In this document: positions 47,143-56,986 of the stretch, one piece after another
Numbering within the stretch: position 1 is the stretch's first letter
How the letters are laid out: each line of letters starts with the position of its first letter
Assembly: GCF_011762095.1 (NCBI RefSeq)
Contig: NZ_JAASQO010000001.1
Location: 248,001-312,000 of the forward strand
Direction of reading: 5' to 3'
Length of the DNA stretch: 64,000 bases
Source of the DNA: Parvibaculum indicum
GTDB lineage: Bacteria; Pseudomonadota; Alphaproteobacteria; Parvibaculales; Parvibaculaceae
Notes under the pieces: generated by a model
The model's input: the letters and a program-made list of their open reading frames with translations, nothing else
Told to the model about the DNA's origin: nothing
Database searches by the model: none
Program-made: the position numbers and the translations under genes

Positions 47143-47544
47143 ATGGCAACAAGTTTTTTGAAGAATCTGGCCGCACTGGAAAACTCCACCGTCTCGTCCG
47201 TGGACCGAGGGGATGGCGATGCGTCAGTCATCCTGAAATTCAGCGATAACACGTTGCTCCAGGCGACCTATTGGCGAGCAATACAGGCCAACCGCCAGTG
47301 CGTCAGCAGCTTCGACGATGGACAGCAATACGGCCTCGAAACTCTCATCAATGCAGTCTCTCAGCTACGCCAGATGCTGACAGGAAAATCCGTGAAAATG
47401 GCAACGCTTGACGGTCGAACCGGCGATCTCGACATCGAATTTTCCGATGACACGGCGCTGCAAGTTCTGAACTTCACGGGATACGAAGTCTGGGAAATCA
47501 CTTTCCCGGACGGCAGTCGCGAATTCTCGAACCGCAACAGGTGA
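47143..47544 (+). CDS. Hypothetical protein
   Basis: A 133-aa soluble protein with two similar short beta-type segments, VILKFSDNTLLQATYWRA (29-46) and LDIEFSDDTALQVLNFTG (95-112), suggesting an internal duplication. No signal peptide or known catalytic motif. It starts 10 nt after the AEC gene and could be co-transcribed. Base composition is less GC-rich than its neighbours, which may mean recent acquisition. Confidence 0.6.
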   Translation: MATSFLKNLAALENSTVSSVDRGDGDASVILKFSDNTLLQATYWRAIQANRQCVSSFDDGQQYGLETLINAVSQLRQMLTGKSVKMATLDGRTGDLDIEFSDDTALQVLNFTGYEVWEITFPDGSREFSNRNR

Positions 47545-47553
47545 CTCTGCAGC

Positions 47554-47808
47554 TCAACGGCTACAGGTACTCTTTGCTGAGTTGTAGGCCCAAAAATCGA
47601 CACTCTCCGAGATTTTCGGACAGTGCTTGATGCCGTAGCGATAAACCGTCTTCAGACCTGAAGCCGTGAGATAGGTACAAGCTGCATCCTCAAACTCGAC
47701 TGTTCCGCATAGCGGATCGTCACGAACCAGCAGACCGCCTCCGGTGACGAACAAAACACCCCAAGCGATCAACAGCAGCCCGACAACTCCACTTGTCCAG
47801 CGCAGCAT
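47554..47808 (-). CDS. Hypothetical small membrane-anchored protein
   Basis: An 84-aa protein with one N-terminal hydrophobic segment (about residues 7-27) followed by a short extracytoplasmic part with four Cys (two likely disulfides). It ends convergent with the 47143 gene and begins 4 nt downstream of the acyl-CoA dehydrogenase. No family was recognised; the Shine-Dalgarno is weak. Confidence 0.5.
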   Translation of the reverse strand: MLRWTSGVVGLLLIAWGVLFVTGGGLLVRDDPLCGTVEFEDAACTYLTASGLKTVYRYGIKHCPKISESVDFWAYNSAKSTCSR

Positions 47809-47812
47809 GAGA

Positions 47813-49501
47813 TCACGCCATAGGCCGTGAACGGTCGATGATCGCGCGCTGATCCACACCCTCCGGCAGCGTGCCGTAGAGATCGCCCCAGTCGCGGTTG
47901 AGGCGCGTGGCACAGAATGCATCCGACACATAGTCCGGCGCATGCTTCACCAGCACGGACGCCGCCGCGACCTTCGCCATGTCCTCCACCACCGTGCGGG
48001 CGCGCATTTCCAGCGTGCCGAGATCGGTGAATTGCTGCTTCAGGAGATCGACCGCCTTGTCGTAATGCGCATTGGCACCCCTGGCGGCGTCGAACTCGGC
48101 GAAAACGACATCCAGCGCTTCCGGCTCGCGGCCCAGCGCACGCAGCACGTCGAGGCACATGACATTGCCCGAGCCCTCCCAGATCGCATTCACCGGCATC
48201 TCGCGATAGATACGGCCCGCGATGCCCTCTTCCACATAGCCATTGCCGCCGAGACACTCCATCGCCTCATAGGCGAGATTCGGCGCGCGCTTGCAGACCC
48301 AGTATTTCGCGACCGGCGTCATGATGCGGCGATAGGCGGCCTCCTGCTCGTCCGTGAACGCTTCGTCGAAAGACCGCGCCACGCGGAAGGAGAGCGCCGT
48401 TGCCGCTTCCGTTTCGAGCGCGAGGTCGGCGAGCACGCCCGACATGAGCGGCTGGTCGATCAGGTGCTTCTGGAAGACGCGCCGGTAGCTGCAATGATGC
48501 ACGGCCTGCGCCACCGCCTGCCGCATCATCCCCGCCGTCGCCACCGCGCAATCCAGCCGCGTATAGGTCGCCATCTCGATGATGTTGCGCACGCCGCGCC
48601 CCTCTTCGCCGATCAGCCAGCCCGCCGCCGCCTGGAACTCGACTTCCGAGGAGGCGTTGGACTTGTTGCCGACCTTCTCCTTCAGGCGCTGGATGCGGAT
48701 ACGGTTCGGCTCCCCGTCCGGCGTGAAGCGCGGCATGAGGAAACAGGAAAGCCCGTTGGGAGCCTGCGCCAGGACGAGGAAAGCATCGCACATGGGCGCG
48801 GAAAAGAACCATTTATGCCCGGTGATGCGATATTCCTCGCCCGGCCCGCCGCCATTCACCGGCTGCGCATGGGTGGTGTTGGCGCGCACATCCGTGCCGC
48901 CCTGCTTTTCCGTCATGCCCATGCCCAGCGTGACGCCGGTCTTTTCGCTCGCGGGCTTGAAGGACGGATCGTAGTCGCGCGACAGGATGCGTGGGATCCA
49001 TTCCTCGGCGAGGCTCGGCTGGAACAGCAGCGCGGGCACCGCCGCATTGGTCATGGTGATGGGGCAGCCATGACCGGATTCGATTTGCGTCATCATGTAG
49101 GTGCCGGCAAGCCGCGAGACGATGGCGCCCTTTTTCGGTTCGGATTTGTCCTTCAGATGATCCCACGGGCTGCCATGGAGCCCCTGCGCCACCGAAAGCG
49201 ACATCAGCTCGTGATAGGAGGGATGGAACTCCACCCGGTCGATGCGGTGGCCGAAACGATCGAAACTCTTCAGAACCGGCAGATAGGCATTGGCCTGCCG
49301 CCCGAGATCGATCACCTCGGACGTACCGATCTTGCCGCCGAATGCCGCCAGATTGTCTTCGGCGGCCCCGCCGCCTTCCCGCGCCACCGTCTCCCGCAGC
49401 GCAATATCGCTGGTGAAGAGATTGTAGTTTTCCAGCGCGGGCGGCTGGTTGAACACCTCATGCGTGGCAAAAGCCTCGGGCTCGAACTCGGGATTGTCCA
49501 T
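47813..49501 (-). CDS. Acyl-CoA dehydrogenase, AidB-like
   Basis: FAD-dependent dehydrogenase family protein (562 aa), longer than classic ACADs (~380) and matching the AidB subgroup. Motifs include GMGMTEKQGGTDVRANTT and YRITGHKWFFSAPMCDAFLV (FAD/substrate), CLGGNGYVEEG and YREMPVNAIWEGSGNV near the C-terminus. In E. coli, AidB is linked to alkylation defence and binds DNA; whether this protein acts in repair or acyl-CoA oxidation is open. The ATG at 49501 is preceded by AGGAGG at 8 nt, better than the GTG three codons upstream. Confidence 0.88.
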   Translation of the reverse strand: MDNPEFEPEAFATHEVFNQPPALENYNLFTSDIALRETVAREGGGAAEDNLAAFGGKIGTSEVIDLGRQANAYLPVLKSFDRFGHRIDRVEFHPSYHELMSLSVAQGLHGSPWDHLKDKSEPKKGAIVSRLAGTYMMTQIESGHGCPITMTNAAVPALLFQPSLAEEWIPRILSRDYDPSFKPASEKTGVTLGMGMTEKQGGTDVRANTTHAQPVNGGGPGEEYRITGHKWFFSAPMCDAFLVLAQAPNGLSCFLMPRFTPDGEPNRIRIQRLKEKVGNKSNASSEVEFQAAAGWLIGEEGRGVRNIIEMATYTRLDCAVATAGMMRQAVAQAVHHCSYRRVFQKHLIDQPLMSGVLADLALETEAATALSFRVARSFDEAFTDEQEAAYRRIMTPVAKYWVCKRAPNLAYEAMECLGGNGYVEEGIAGRIYREMPVNAIWEGSGNVMCLDVLRALGREPEALDVVFAEFDAARGANAHYDKAVDLLKQQFTDLGTLEMRARTVVEDMAKVAAASVLVKHAPDYVSDAFCATRLNRDWGDLYGTLPEGVDQRAIIDRSRPMA

Positions 49502-49609
49502 TTGGGCCACCTCCTGACATTTTGGAGCCTATTGGAGACCCAACGTCACCCTTGGCGCAACCCGCGCGAATAGACGCAGTCCCGTCAGCGCCAAAACAGA
49601 CATTGTTCC

Positions 49610-49638
49610 TTGCTGGAACCGGGAATCGCACCTATACA
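49610..49638 (+). promoter_or_regulatory. Promoter of pyrB, apparently giving a leaderless mRNA
   Basis: TTGCTG (49610-49615), a 17-nt spacer and TATACA (49633-49638) are well formed. The pyrB ATG (49649) is only 10 nt after the -10 box, where transcription should begin, and no Shine-Dalgarno fits in between. Confidence 0.5.
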
Positions 49639-49648
49639 TTCGGCTTTA

Positions 49649-50632
49649 ATGAGCAGTCCGGAAACATCCCCCGCCCCCATCTTCCCGCATCGTCATCTGA
49701 TCGGGATCGAGGGGCTTTCTCCCCAAGACATCACCGCCCTGCTGGACCTCGCCGACACCTATGTCGAGCAGAACCGGCGGATCGACAAAAAGGGCGCGGT
49801 ACTCAGGGGCCGGACCCAGATCAACCTCTTCTTCGAAGCTTCCACGCGCACGCAAAGCTCCTTCGAGCTGGCGGGCAAGCGGCTCGGCGCCGATGTGATG
49901 AACATGTCGGTCGGCACCTCCTCGGTGAAGAAGGGCGAAACGCTGATCGACACGGCGGTGACGCTCAATGCCATGCACCCGGACATGATCGTGGTGCGGC
50001 ACCAGAATTCCGGCGCGGTGGAGCTTCTGTCGCAGAAGGTCTCCTGCTCGGTGGTCAATGCGGGCGACGGCGCGCATGAGCACCCGACACAGGCCCTGCT
50101 CGATGCGCTGACCATCCGCCGCCGCAAGGGCAAGCTGCAGGGCCTTCGGGTCGCGATCTGCGGCGACATCCTGCACAGCCGCGTGGCGCGCTCCAATATC
50201 CTGCTCCTGCATACCATGGGCGCGCGCGTCCGCGTAATCGGGCCGCCCACGCTGATGCCCACCGGCATCGAGCGCTTCGGCGTCGAGATATTCCACGACA
50301 TGAAGAAGGGGCTGGAGGATTGCGACATCGTGATGATGCTGCGCCTGCAGCTTGAGCGCATGGCAGGCTCCTATGTGCCCTCGCAGCGCGAATATTTCCG
50401 CTATTACGGCCTCGATTACGACAAGCTCGCCGCGGCGAAACCCGATGCGCTCGTCATGCATCCCGGCCCGATGAACCGCGGCGTCGAGATCGACAGCGCG
50501 GTGGCCGACGACATTCACCGCAGCCTGATCCGCGAACAGGTGGAAATGGGCGTCGCGGTGCGCATGGCCGTGCTCGATGCGCTGGCGCGCAACCTGCCCA
50601 ACGACCCGTCGATTGCGGAGACTGCGAAATGA
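49649..50632 (+). CDS. pyrB: Aspartate carbamoyltransferase catalytic subunit
   Basis: Second step of pyrimidine synthesis: carbamoyl phosphate plus aspartate to carbamoyl aspartate. The 327-aa protein has the carbamoyl-phosphate motif [13 protein letters not shown] (STRT at 65-68), [12 protein letters not shown] and [10 protein letters not shown]. No regulatory PyrI follows. It overlaps pyrC by 4 nt (ATGA), giving the widespread pyrB-pyrC' pairing, where the second protein usually scaffolds ATCase. Confidence 0.94.
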   Translation: MSSPETSPAPIFPHRHLIGIEGLSPQDITALLDLADTYVEQNRRIDKKGAVLRGRTQINLFFEASTRTQSSFELAGKRLGADVMNMSVGTSSVKKGETLIDTAVTLNAMHPDMIVVRHQNSGAVELLSQKVSCSVVNAGDGAHEHPTQALLDALTIRRRKGKLQGLRVAICGDILHSRVARSNILLLHTMGARVRVIGPPTLMPTGIERFGVEIFHDMKKGLEDCDIVMMLRLQLERMAGSYVPSQREYFRYYGLDYDKLAAAKPDALVMHPGPMNRGVEIDSAVADDIHRSLIREQVEMGVAVRMAVLDALARNLPNDPSIAETAK

Positions 50633-51924
50633 CCCGCACCGCCTTCGTCAATGCGCGCCTGCTCGACCCGGCCAGCGGCTACGACCAGACCGGAAGCCTG
50701 CTCGTCGAGGACGGCAGGATCGTCGATCTGGGACCGGAGCTTTTCAAGGACGGTATTCCCGAAGGCGTGGAAACGGTGGAATGCGGCGGCAAGGTCCTCT
50801 GCCCCGGCCTGGTGGATATGCGCGTCTTTACGGGCGAGCCCGGCGCGGAACACCGCGAGACGCTGGCACTCACCAGCCAGGCAGCGGCCGCCGGCGGCGT
50901 CACCACCGTCATCGTCATGCCGAATACCGATCCGGTGATCGACGATGTGGCGCTGGTGGATTTCATGGAGCGCCGCGCCCGCGACACGGCCATCGTCAAC
51001 GTCCACCCCATGGCGGCGCTGACCAAGGGCCTCAAGGGACAGGAGATGACGGAGATCGGCCTGCTGAAGGAGGCAGGCGCGGTCGCCTTTACGGATGGCG
51101 ACAAGGCGGTCGCCAATGCGCAGGTCGTTCGCCGCGCCATGTCCTACGCCAAGCTCTTCGACGCATTGCTGGTGCAGCACGCCGAAGAGCCGAGCCTGGC
51201 CAGCGGCGTCATGCATGAAGGCGAATTGTCGAGCCGCTGGGGCCTGACCGGCATTCCGGCAGCCGCCGAAACCATCATGATCGAGCGCGATCTGCGCCTC
51301 ATGGAACTCACCGGCGGACGTCTCCACATTGCGCAGATTTCCTGCGAAGCCTCGGTCGAGATCATTCGCGCGGCGAAGAACCGGGGATTGCCGGTCACCT
51401 GCGGCGTCTCGGCGGCGCATCTGCAACTCAACCAACTCGACATTCAGGGCTACCGGACCTTCTTCAAGCTCTCGCCGCCGCTTCGCAGCGAACAGGACCG
51501 TCAGGCGCTCGTCGCCGGGCTGGCCGACGGCACGATCGACGTCATCGTCTCCGGCCACGATCCGCAGGACGCCGACGTCAAACGCCGGCCCTTCGAAGAA
51601 GCCAATTTCGGCGCCATCGGGCTTGAAACGCTGCTGGCCGCGGGGCTGGCCCTCGTCCATTCCGGCGATGTGCCGCTGGCGCGCCTGCTCGATACCATGA
51701 CCCATGTGCCCGCCGACCTGCTGGACCTCGGCACGGGGCGGCTCGCCGCCGGCCTGCCCGCAGACCTAATCCTCATCGATACGGATATGCCCTGGCAGTT
51801 GAAGCCGGAAGCGCTCAAATCCGTTTCCAAGAACACACCCTTCGAGGACCGGCGCTTTCAAGGCCGGGTTTTGCGGACTATTGTCGGCGGCCGGATGGTT
51901 TTCGTTCACGGGGAAGAGGACTGA
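50629..51924 (+). CDS. pyrC: Dihydroorotase-like protein lacking the HxH metal site (pseudo-dihydroorotase)
   Basis: Amidohydrolase-fold protein (431 aa) of the multifunctional-type dihydroorotase family. The usual metal motif (HVHxREPG) is replaced by [10 protein letters not shown] near residues 63-72, so the first two His ligands are absent. His and Asp remain in [19 protein letters not shown] and [10 protein letters not shown]. By analogy with Pseudomonas PyrC', it is probably a non-catalytic partner of PyrB, with the real dihydroorotase elsewhere. Still, alternative metal use is not excluded. Coupled to pyrB. Confidence 0.85.
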   Translation: MTRTAFVNARLLDPASGYDQTGSLLVEDGRIVDLGPELFKDGIPEGVETVECGGKVLCPGLVDMRVFTGEPGAEHRETLALTSQAAAAGGVTTVIVMPNTDPVIDDVALVDFMERRARDTAIVNVHPMAALTKGLKGQEMTEIGLLKEAGAVAFTDGDKAVANAQVVRRAMSYAKLFDALLVQHAEEPSLASGVMHEGELSSRWGLTGIPAAAETIMIERDLRLMELTGGRLHIAQISCEASVEIIRAAKNRGLPVTCGVSAAHLQLNQLDIQGYRTFFKLSPPLRSEQDRQALVAGLADGTIDVIVSGHDPQDADVKRRPFEEANFGAIGLETLLAAGLALVHSGDVPLARLLDTMTHVPADLLDLGTGRLAAGLPADLILIDTDMPWQLKPEALKSVSKNTPFEDRRFQGRVLRTIVGGRMVFVHGEED

Positions 51925-51926
51925 GC

Positions 51927-52583
51927 ATGTTCGAGGGGGTGACACTGGCGACTGACGGGCCCTGGCTCGCCGGAGCGCTGATCGTCGGATATCTGCTGGG
52001 GTCGATCCCGTTCGGCCTGCTGCTGACCCGCCTGGCGGGCCTGGGCGACATTCGCGACATCGGATCGGGCAGCATCGGCGCCACCAACGCGCTCAGGACC
52101 GGCAATCGCTGGGTCGCGGCCGGCACGCTTCTCGGCGATGCGGGCAAGGGAATTGCCGCCGTCCTCATCATGCGCGAATTCGGCGCGCATCCGATCCCCA
52201 TGGCAGGGGTTGCAGGCATCGGCGCCTTTCTCGGCCACCTCTACCCGGTATGGCTCAAATTCAAGGGCGGCAAGGGCGTTGCCGTCTTTATCGGCATATT
52301 GCTGGCACTTTACTGGCCCATCGGCCTGCTCTTCTGTGCGACCTGGCTCGCGGTGGCGATTGTCGGCCGGTATTCCTCGCTTTCCGCGCTCGTGGCCGCG
52401 CTGCTGACGCCGCTCTACCTCGCATGGCTCGACCAGTGGCAGCTTGTGGCGCTTTCCGTGCCGCTGGTGGTGTTGATCTACTGGGCGCACCGGGAAAACA
52501 TCGCGCGCCTGCTCAACGGCGCGGAGCCCAAGATCGGCGCGAAGAAAAACACCCCCGAAGCCGATAGCGAGGCGGGTCAATGA
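51927..52583 (+). CDS. plsY: Glycerol-3-phosphate acyltransferase PlsY
   Basis: Integral membrane enzyme using acyl-phosphate to make lysophosphatidate, first step of phospholipid synthesis. The 218-aa protein has five to six hydrophobic segments and the three PlsY motifs: [32 protein letters not shown] and [14 protein letters not shown]. It starts 2 nt after pyrC and overlaps dprA by 4 nt. Confidence 0.93.
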   Translation: MFEGVTLATDGPWLAGALIVGYLLGSIPFGLLLTRLAGLGDIRDIGSGSIGATNALRTGNRWVAAGTLLGDAGKGIAAVLIMREFGAHPIPMAGVAGIGAFLGHLYPVWLKFKGGKGVAVFIGILLALYWPIGLLFCATWLAVAIVGRYSSLSALVAALLTPLYLAWLDQWQLVALSVPLVVLIYWAHRENIARLLNGAEPKIGAKKNTPEADSEAGQ

Positions 52584-53707
52584 TCCCGCTGCCGCAGGAA
52601 GAGCGCCTGGCGCGCCTGCGGCTCGCACGCAGCGAAAATATCGGCCCCGTCACCTTTCGCGATCTGCTCGAGCATTTCGGATCCGCCGAAACCGCGCTCG
52701 AAGCCCTGCCCGATCTCGCGGCGCGCGGCGGACGCAAGCGCAATATCAGGGTCGCAAGCGTCGGCGATGCGGAGCGCGAGATGGCCGCGCTGGAAAAGCT
52801 GGGCGCAACGCTTCTCGTCCTGGGCGATGCCGATTATCCGCCGCCCCTCGCCCTCACCGACCCGCCGCCGCCGGTCATCGCGGTAAAGGGAAAGCTGTCT
52901 CTGCTGACACGCGACACCATCGCCATGGTCGGCTCGCGCAACGCCTCCGCCGCGGGCCGCCGGATCGCAGGCGATATCGCCAAGGGCCTTTCGGAACGCG
53001 GATATGTCGTCGCCTCCGGCCTTGCCCGCGGCATCGACACGGCAGCGCATCAGGCGTCGCTGGCCAGCGGAACGATCGCGGTGGTCGCAGGCGGCCTCGA
53101 CATCTTCTACCCGCCGGAAAACGAGAAACTGCAACGCATCATCGGCGAAGAGGGACTGCTGATGGGTGAAATGCCACTCGGCACGAGCCCGCAGGCCCGC
53201 CATTTTCCGCGCCGCAACCGGCTGATCTCCGGCCTGTCGCTGGCGACGGTGGTAGTCGAGGCCGCGCTACGCTCCGGTTCGCTCATCACCGCGCGCTACG
53301 CGCTGGAGCAGAACCGCGACGTCTGCGCGGTGCCCGGCTCACCACTCGATCCGCGCGCGCACGGCGCGAACCGCCTCATCAAACAGGGTGCGACACTGGT
53401 GGAAACGGCGGAGGATGTGGTGGACGCGCTCGGTGCCCCCCATCAGGCGCATCGGCGGCTGGCAGAACCCCGGCATGTCGCCTTTTCGCAGCCCGTGCCG
53501 AGCGCGGAGCCGGATGACGCGATCCGCCTGCGCGTCCTCGAAGCGCTGGGACCGACACCGACGCCGCTCGGCGACCTCCTGAACGAGGCCGACGCCGCCC
53601 CCGGATCGGTCCGCGCGGTTCTGATCGAGCTGGAACTTGCCGGCCGCCTGCAACGCGACCCGGGCGACCGCCTGAGCCTTATTCCCGAGGCGCATCGCTC
53701 CCGCTAG
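52580..53707 (+). CDS. dprA: DNA-processing protein DprA
   Basis: Single-strand DNA-binding RecA loader (375 aa), needed for transformation in competent species. An N-terminal SAM-like domain precedes the Rossmann core with [44 protein letters not shown] and [25 protein letters not shown]-terminal winged helix ([22 protein letters not shown]) follows. It overlaps plsY; its 3' end overlaps the antisense small gene by 29 nt. Confidence 0.93.
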   Translation: MIPLPQEERLARLRLARSENIGPVTFRDLLEHFGSAETALEALPDLAARGGRKRNIRVASVGDAEREMAALEKLGATLLVLGDADYPPPLALTDPPPPVIAVKGKLSLLTRDTIAMVGSRNASAAGRRIAGDIAKGLSERGYVVASGLARGIDTAAHQASLASGTIAVVAGGLDIFYPPENEKLQRIIGEEGLLMGEMPLGTSPQARHFPRRNRLISGLSLATVVVEAALRSGSLITARYALEQNRDVCAVPGSPLDPRAHGANRLIKQGATLVETAEDVVDALGAPHQAHRRLAEPRHVAFSQPVPSAEPDDAIRLRVLEALGPTPTPLGDLLNEADAAPGSVRAVLIELELAGRLQRDPGDRLSLIPEAHRSR

Positions 53708-53990
53708 GCCGGTCGCGCCATGAGGTCGACCACGACTCGCCTTTGTGCGCGAGCTGGCGGGCCTCCTCCAATGCCAGGCCGAGAAGATAGGCGAGAAAGC
53801 GGTAGCCCTGAGCCGCCGCCAGCTGGCGCGCGCTTGTCAGCATATCGAGAAGATATTCGGCAACTTCGCCGCTCTGCCCATCGCCGCCATCCATCACCTG
53901 CGCGTCTTGCGACGGGCGTCCCGGACGCACCCGGCCTCCGGCGCCATCGGGCTTCACTTTCCGCTCGGCTCCGCCGACAGGGTTTCTCAT
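53679..53990 (-). CDS. Conserved small hypothetical protein
   Basis: A 103-aa protein. The N-terminal half is polar and probably disordered. Residues 44-78 (AEYLLDMLTSARQLAAAQGY followed by RFLAYLLGLALEEAR) form a conserved helical pair that I recognise from small alphaproteobacterial proteins of unknown function. It has a strong Shine-Dalgarno (AGGAGG, 6 nt before ATG). It is transcribed against dprA and overlaps its 3' end. Possibly a regulator or adaptor; function unknown. Confidence 0.65.
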   Translation of the reverse strand: MRNPVGGAERKVKPDGAGGRVRPGRPSQDAQVMDGGDGQSGEVAEYLLDMLTSARQLAAAQGYRFLAYLLGLALEEARQLAHKGESWSTSWRDRPSGSDAPRE

Positions 53991-54313
53991 TAATTTCCTC
54001 CTGCTCCCCTGAAAACGTCCCCAGCGCGCGAACATTCAAAATTACTAATCTCTTGTTGAATTATTGCCCCCTTATTAGTCCGGGTCACACAAAATCCGCG
54101 CCGTTTCTCGCGGTAAAAATCGTCATTTTGAATAAAACGAAAAAGGCAGTTTTCTAATACATGAGGCTTTCCGCGCCTTGCGAGGAAGTTTGACAGGTCC
54201 CGGGCTTTTCCGCATTGTCCCGCGTCGGCGCAAGGCAGCCGCCCGGATCACCGATATACGGGCGGACAGGCCGGCGAATTTTCTTGCCCCACAGGAGAGC
54301 ATTCGAGCCCTAG
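53991..54313. other. AT-rich intergenic region upstream of topA
   Basis: A 323-nt gap with clear AT enrichment between about 54040 and 54160. It must hold divergent promoters for topA and the small gene. A loose pair is TTGAAT (54128-54133) with TCTAAT (54153-54158), but the 19-nt spacer is long. No protein or RNA gene was recognised. Confidence 0.5.
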
Positions 54314-56986
54314 ATGGACGTCGTCATTGTAGAATCGCCGGCCAAGGCGAAAACCATCAACAAGTATTTGGGCAAGGACTACAAGGTCATGGCCTCGTAT
54401 GGCCATGTGCGCGACCTGCCGTCCAAGGACGGTTCCGTGCAGCCGGACGAAGACTTCGCCATGCACTGGGATGTCGACGCAAAGTCGCAGAAACGGCTGA
54501 ACGACATCGTGAAGGCCGTGAAGGACGCCGACGGCCTGATCCTCGCAACCGACCCCGACCGCGAAGGCGAGGCCATTTCCTGGCACGTGCTGGAAGTGCT
54601 CCGGAACAAGAAGGCGCTGGGCGACAAGGACGTGAAGCGCGTGGTTTTCAACGCGATCACGAAGCAGTCCGTGACGGAAGCGATGAAGCATCCGCGCGAC
54701 CTCGACAAAGAACTGATCGACGCCTATCTCGCCCGCCGCGCCCTCGACTATCTGGTAGGGTTCACGCTGTCGCCCGTGCTCTGGCGCAAGCTGCCGGGCT
54801 CCCGCTCGGCGGGCCGTGTACAATCGGTCGCGCTGCGCCTCGTCTGCGACCGGGAACTCGAAATCGAGTCCTTCCGCGCCCAGGAATACTGGACCGTCGA
54901 ATCCGATTTCCAGACCGAAAAGTCACAAAATTTCATTGCCCGCCTGACGCAGCTCGACGGCAAGAAGCTCGACAAGTTCGCCATTCCCGACGAAAAGACG
55001 GCGAAGGACATCGAGGCGCGCATCCGCTCTTCGAAATTCACCGTCACCTCCGTCGAGAGCAAGCCGACCAGGCGCAATCCGAACCCGCCCTTCACGACCT
55101 CCACCCTGCAGCAGGAAGCCTCGCGCAAGCTCGGTTTTTCCGCGAGCCGTACCATGCAGGTCGCCCAGCGCCTTTATGAAGGTGTGGAACTGGACGGCGA
55201 GACCACCGGTCTCATCACCTATATGCGTACCGACGGCGTGCAGATTGCCGACGAAGCGATCGCGGCGACCCGTACCGTGGTGAACAACGAGTTCGGCGAG
55301 GCTTATCTGCCGGACAGCCCGCGCGTCTACAAGACCAAGGCGAAGAATGCGCAGGAAGCGCATGAAGCCATTCGCCCGACGGAGCTGTCGCGCCTGCCCA
55401 AGAAGGTCGCGCATGTACTCGACGACGACCAGCGCCGCCTCTACGAACTGATCTGGAACCGCACGGTCGCCAGTCAGATGGAAAGCGTGCAGCTCGAACG
55501 CACCACCATCGAAATCGAAGCGAATGATGCGCCCATCGGCCTGCGCGCGACGGGGTCGGTCATCGTTTTCGACGGCTTCCTGCGCCTTTATCAGGAAGGC
55601 AAGGACGACGAGGCCGCCGACGGCGAGGACGGCAACCGCCTGCCGAGAATGGCAAAGGGCGACAAACCCAGCCTTGTGAACGTGCGTCCCGACCAGCATT
55701 TCACCGAACCGCCGCCCCGCTTCACCGAAGCGACGCTTGTGAAGCGTATGGAAGAACTCGGCATCGGCCGTCCCTCCACCTACGCCTCGACGCTGCAGAC
55801 GCTGCGCGACCGCGGCTATGTGACGATGGACAAGAACCGCCTCGTGCCCGACGACAAGGGCCGCCTGGTGACGGCGTTCCTGGAAAACTTCTTCGAGCGC
55901 TATGTCGAATACGGCTTCACCGCCGATCTGGAAGAAAAGCTCGACAAGGTGTCGGCGGGCGAACTCGACTGGAAGGAGCTGCTGCGCGACTTCTGGAAAG
56001 GCTTCACCGGCACCGTCGAGGACATCGCGGATCTGCGCATTACCGAAGTGCTGGACCGGCTGAACGAGGTGCTGGCGCCCCATGTCTTCCCGGAAAAGGA
56101 AGACGGCTCCGACCCGCGCAAATGCCCCACCTGCGAGGATGGGCGGCTGTCGCTCAAGGTCGGCAAGTTCGGCGCTTTTGTGGGCTGCTCCAACTATCCC
56201 GAATGCCGCTTTACCCGCCCGCTGACCGCCGCGCTCGACGCCGACAGCGCCGCGGCGACCGGCGACCGTGCGCTGGGCGAGGATCCAGATACCGGTGCGG
56301 AGATCACGCTGAAATCCGGCCGCTTCGGTCCCTATGTGGAGCGCGCACCGCTGGAAGAAGGCGAAAAGCCGAAGCGCTCCGGCCTGCCCAACGGGCTCGC
56401 AGCCGCCGATGTCGACCTTGAAAAGGCGCTGAAGCTGCTCACCCTGCCCCGCGAGATCGGACTTCACCCCGAAACGGGCAAGAAGGTCACGGCGGGGCTC
56501 GGCCGCTTCGGTCCCTATATCTATCACGACGGTACCTACGCCAATATCAAGGACCCGGAAGAGCTCTTCACCATCGGCCTCAACCGCGCGCTCACCGTGC
56601 TCGCGGAAAAGATCGAACGGGCAGAAAAACGCGCCGGCAAGATCCTGAAGGAGCTGGGCGAGCATCCGGACACGAAAAAGCCCGTGCAGATCCGCGAGGG
56701 CAAATACGGTCCCTATATCCGCTACGGCACCGCCAATGTGACGCTGCCCAAGGGCACGGAGGCCGACGATGTGACCTTCGAGCAGGCGCTGGAACTCATC
56801 GCGGAAAAAGTGCCGGCCAAAGGCAAGAAGAAGGCCGCTGCCAAGAAGACGGCAACCAAAACGGCCGCGAAGAAACCCGCAGCCAAAAAGACCGCGACGA
56901 CAAAAAAGGCGCCTGCAAAGAAGCCGGCTGCGAAGAAAAAGCCGGCGGCCAGCAAAACCGCTTCCGCAAAGGCCAAAACTGAGTGA
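54314..56986 (+). CDS. topA: DNA topoisomerase I
   Basis: Type IA topoisomerase (890 aa) relaxing negative supercoils. It has the Toprim DxD at ATDPDREGEAISWH, catalytic Tyr303 in GLITYMRTDG, one C4 zinc finger (CPTCEDGRLSLKVG...CSNYPEC, about 604-632) and several topo-I zinc-ribbon-like repeats around FGPYVER and RFGPYIYHDG. The last ~50 residues are a Lys/Ala tail (AKKTATKTAAKKPAAKK style) resembling the histone-like protein at 40973-41755. It overlaps rnr by 4 nt (GTGA). Confidence 0.94.
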   Translation: MDVVIVESPAKAKTINKYLGKDYKVMASYGHVRDLPSKDGSVQPDEDFAMHWDVDAKSQKRLNDIVKAVKDADGLILATDPDREGEAISWHVLEVLRNKKALGDKDVKRVVFNAITKQSVTEAMKHPRDLDKELIDAYLARRALDYLVGFTLSPVLWRKLPGSRSAGRVQSVALRLVCDRELEIESFRAQEYWTVESDFQTEKSQNFIARLTQLDGKKLDKFAIPDEKTAKDIEARIRSSKFTVTSVESKPTRRNPNPPFTTSTLQQEASRKLGFSASRTMQVAQRLYEGVELDGETTGLITYMRTDGVQIADEAIAATRTVVNNEFGEAYLPDSPRVYKTKAKNAQEAHEAIRPTELSRLPKKVAHVLDDDQRRLYELIWNRTVASQMESVQLERTTIEIEANDAPIGLRATGSVIVFDGFLRLYQEGKDDEAADGEDGNRLPRMAKGDKPSLVNVRPDQHFTEPPPRFTEATLVKRMEELGIGRPSTYASTLQTLRDRGYVTMDKNRLVPDDKGRLVTAFLENFFERYVEYGFTADLEEKLDKVSAGELDWKELLRDFWKGFTGTVEDIADLRITEVLDRLNEVLAPHVFPEKEDGSDPRKCPTCEDGRLSLKVGKFGAFVGCSNYPECRFTRPLTAALDADSAAATGDRALGEDPDTGAEITLKSGRFGPYVERAPLEEGEKPKRSGLPNGLAAADVDLEKALKLLTLPREIGLHPETGKKVTAGLGRFGPYIYHDGTYANIKDPEELFTIGLNRALTVLAEKIERAEKRAGKILKELGEHPDTKKPVQIREGKYGPYIRYGTANVTLPKGTEADDVTFEQALELIAEKVPAKGKKKAAAKKTATKTAAKKPAAKKTATTKKAPAKKPAAKKKPAASKTASAKAKTE

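Noticed and set aside
47942-49573. A 543-codon plus-strand frame opposite the acyl-CoA dehydrogenase
   Set aside because: His/Arg-rich shadow translation; the AidB-like protein on the other strand has all family motifs.
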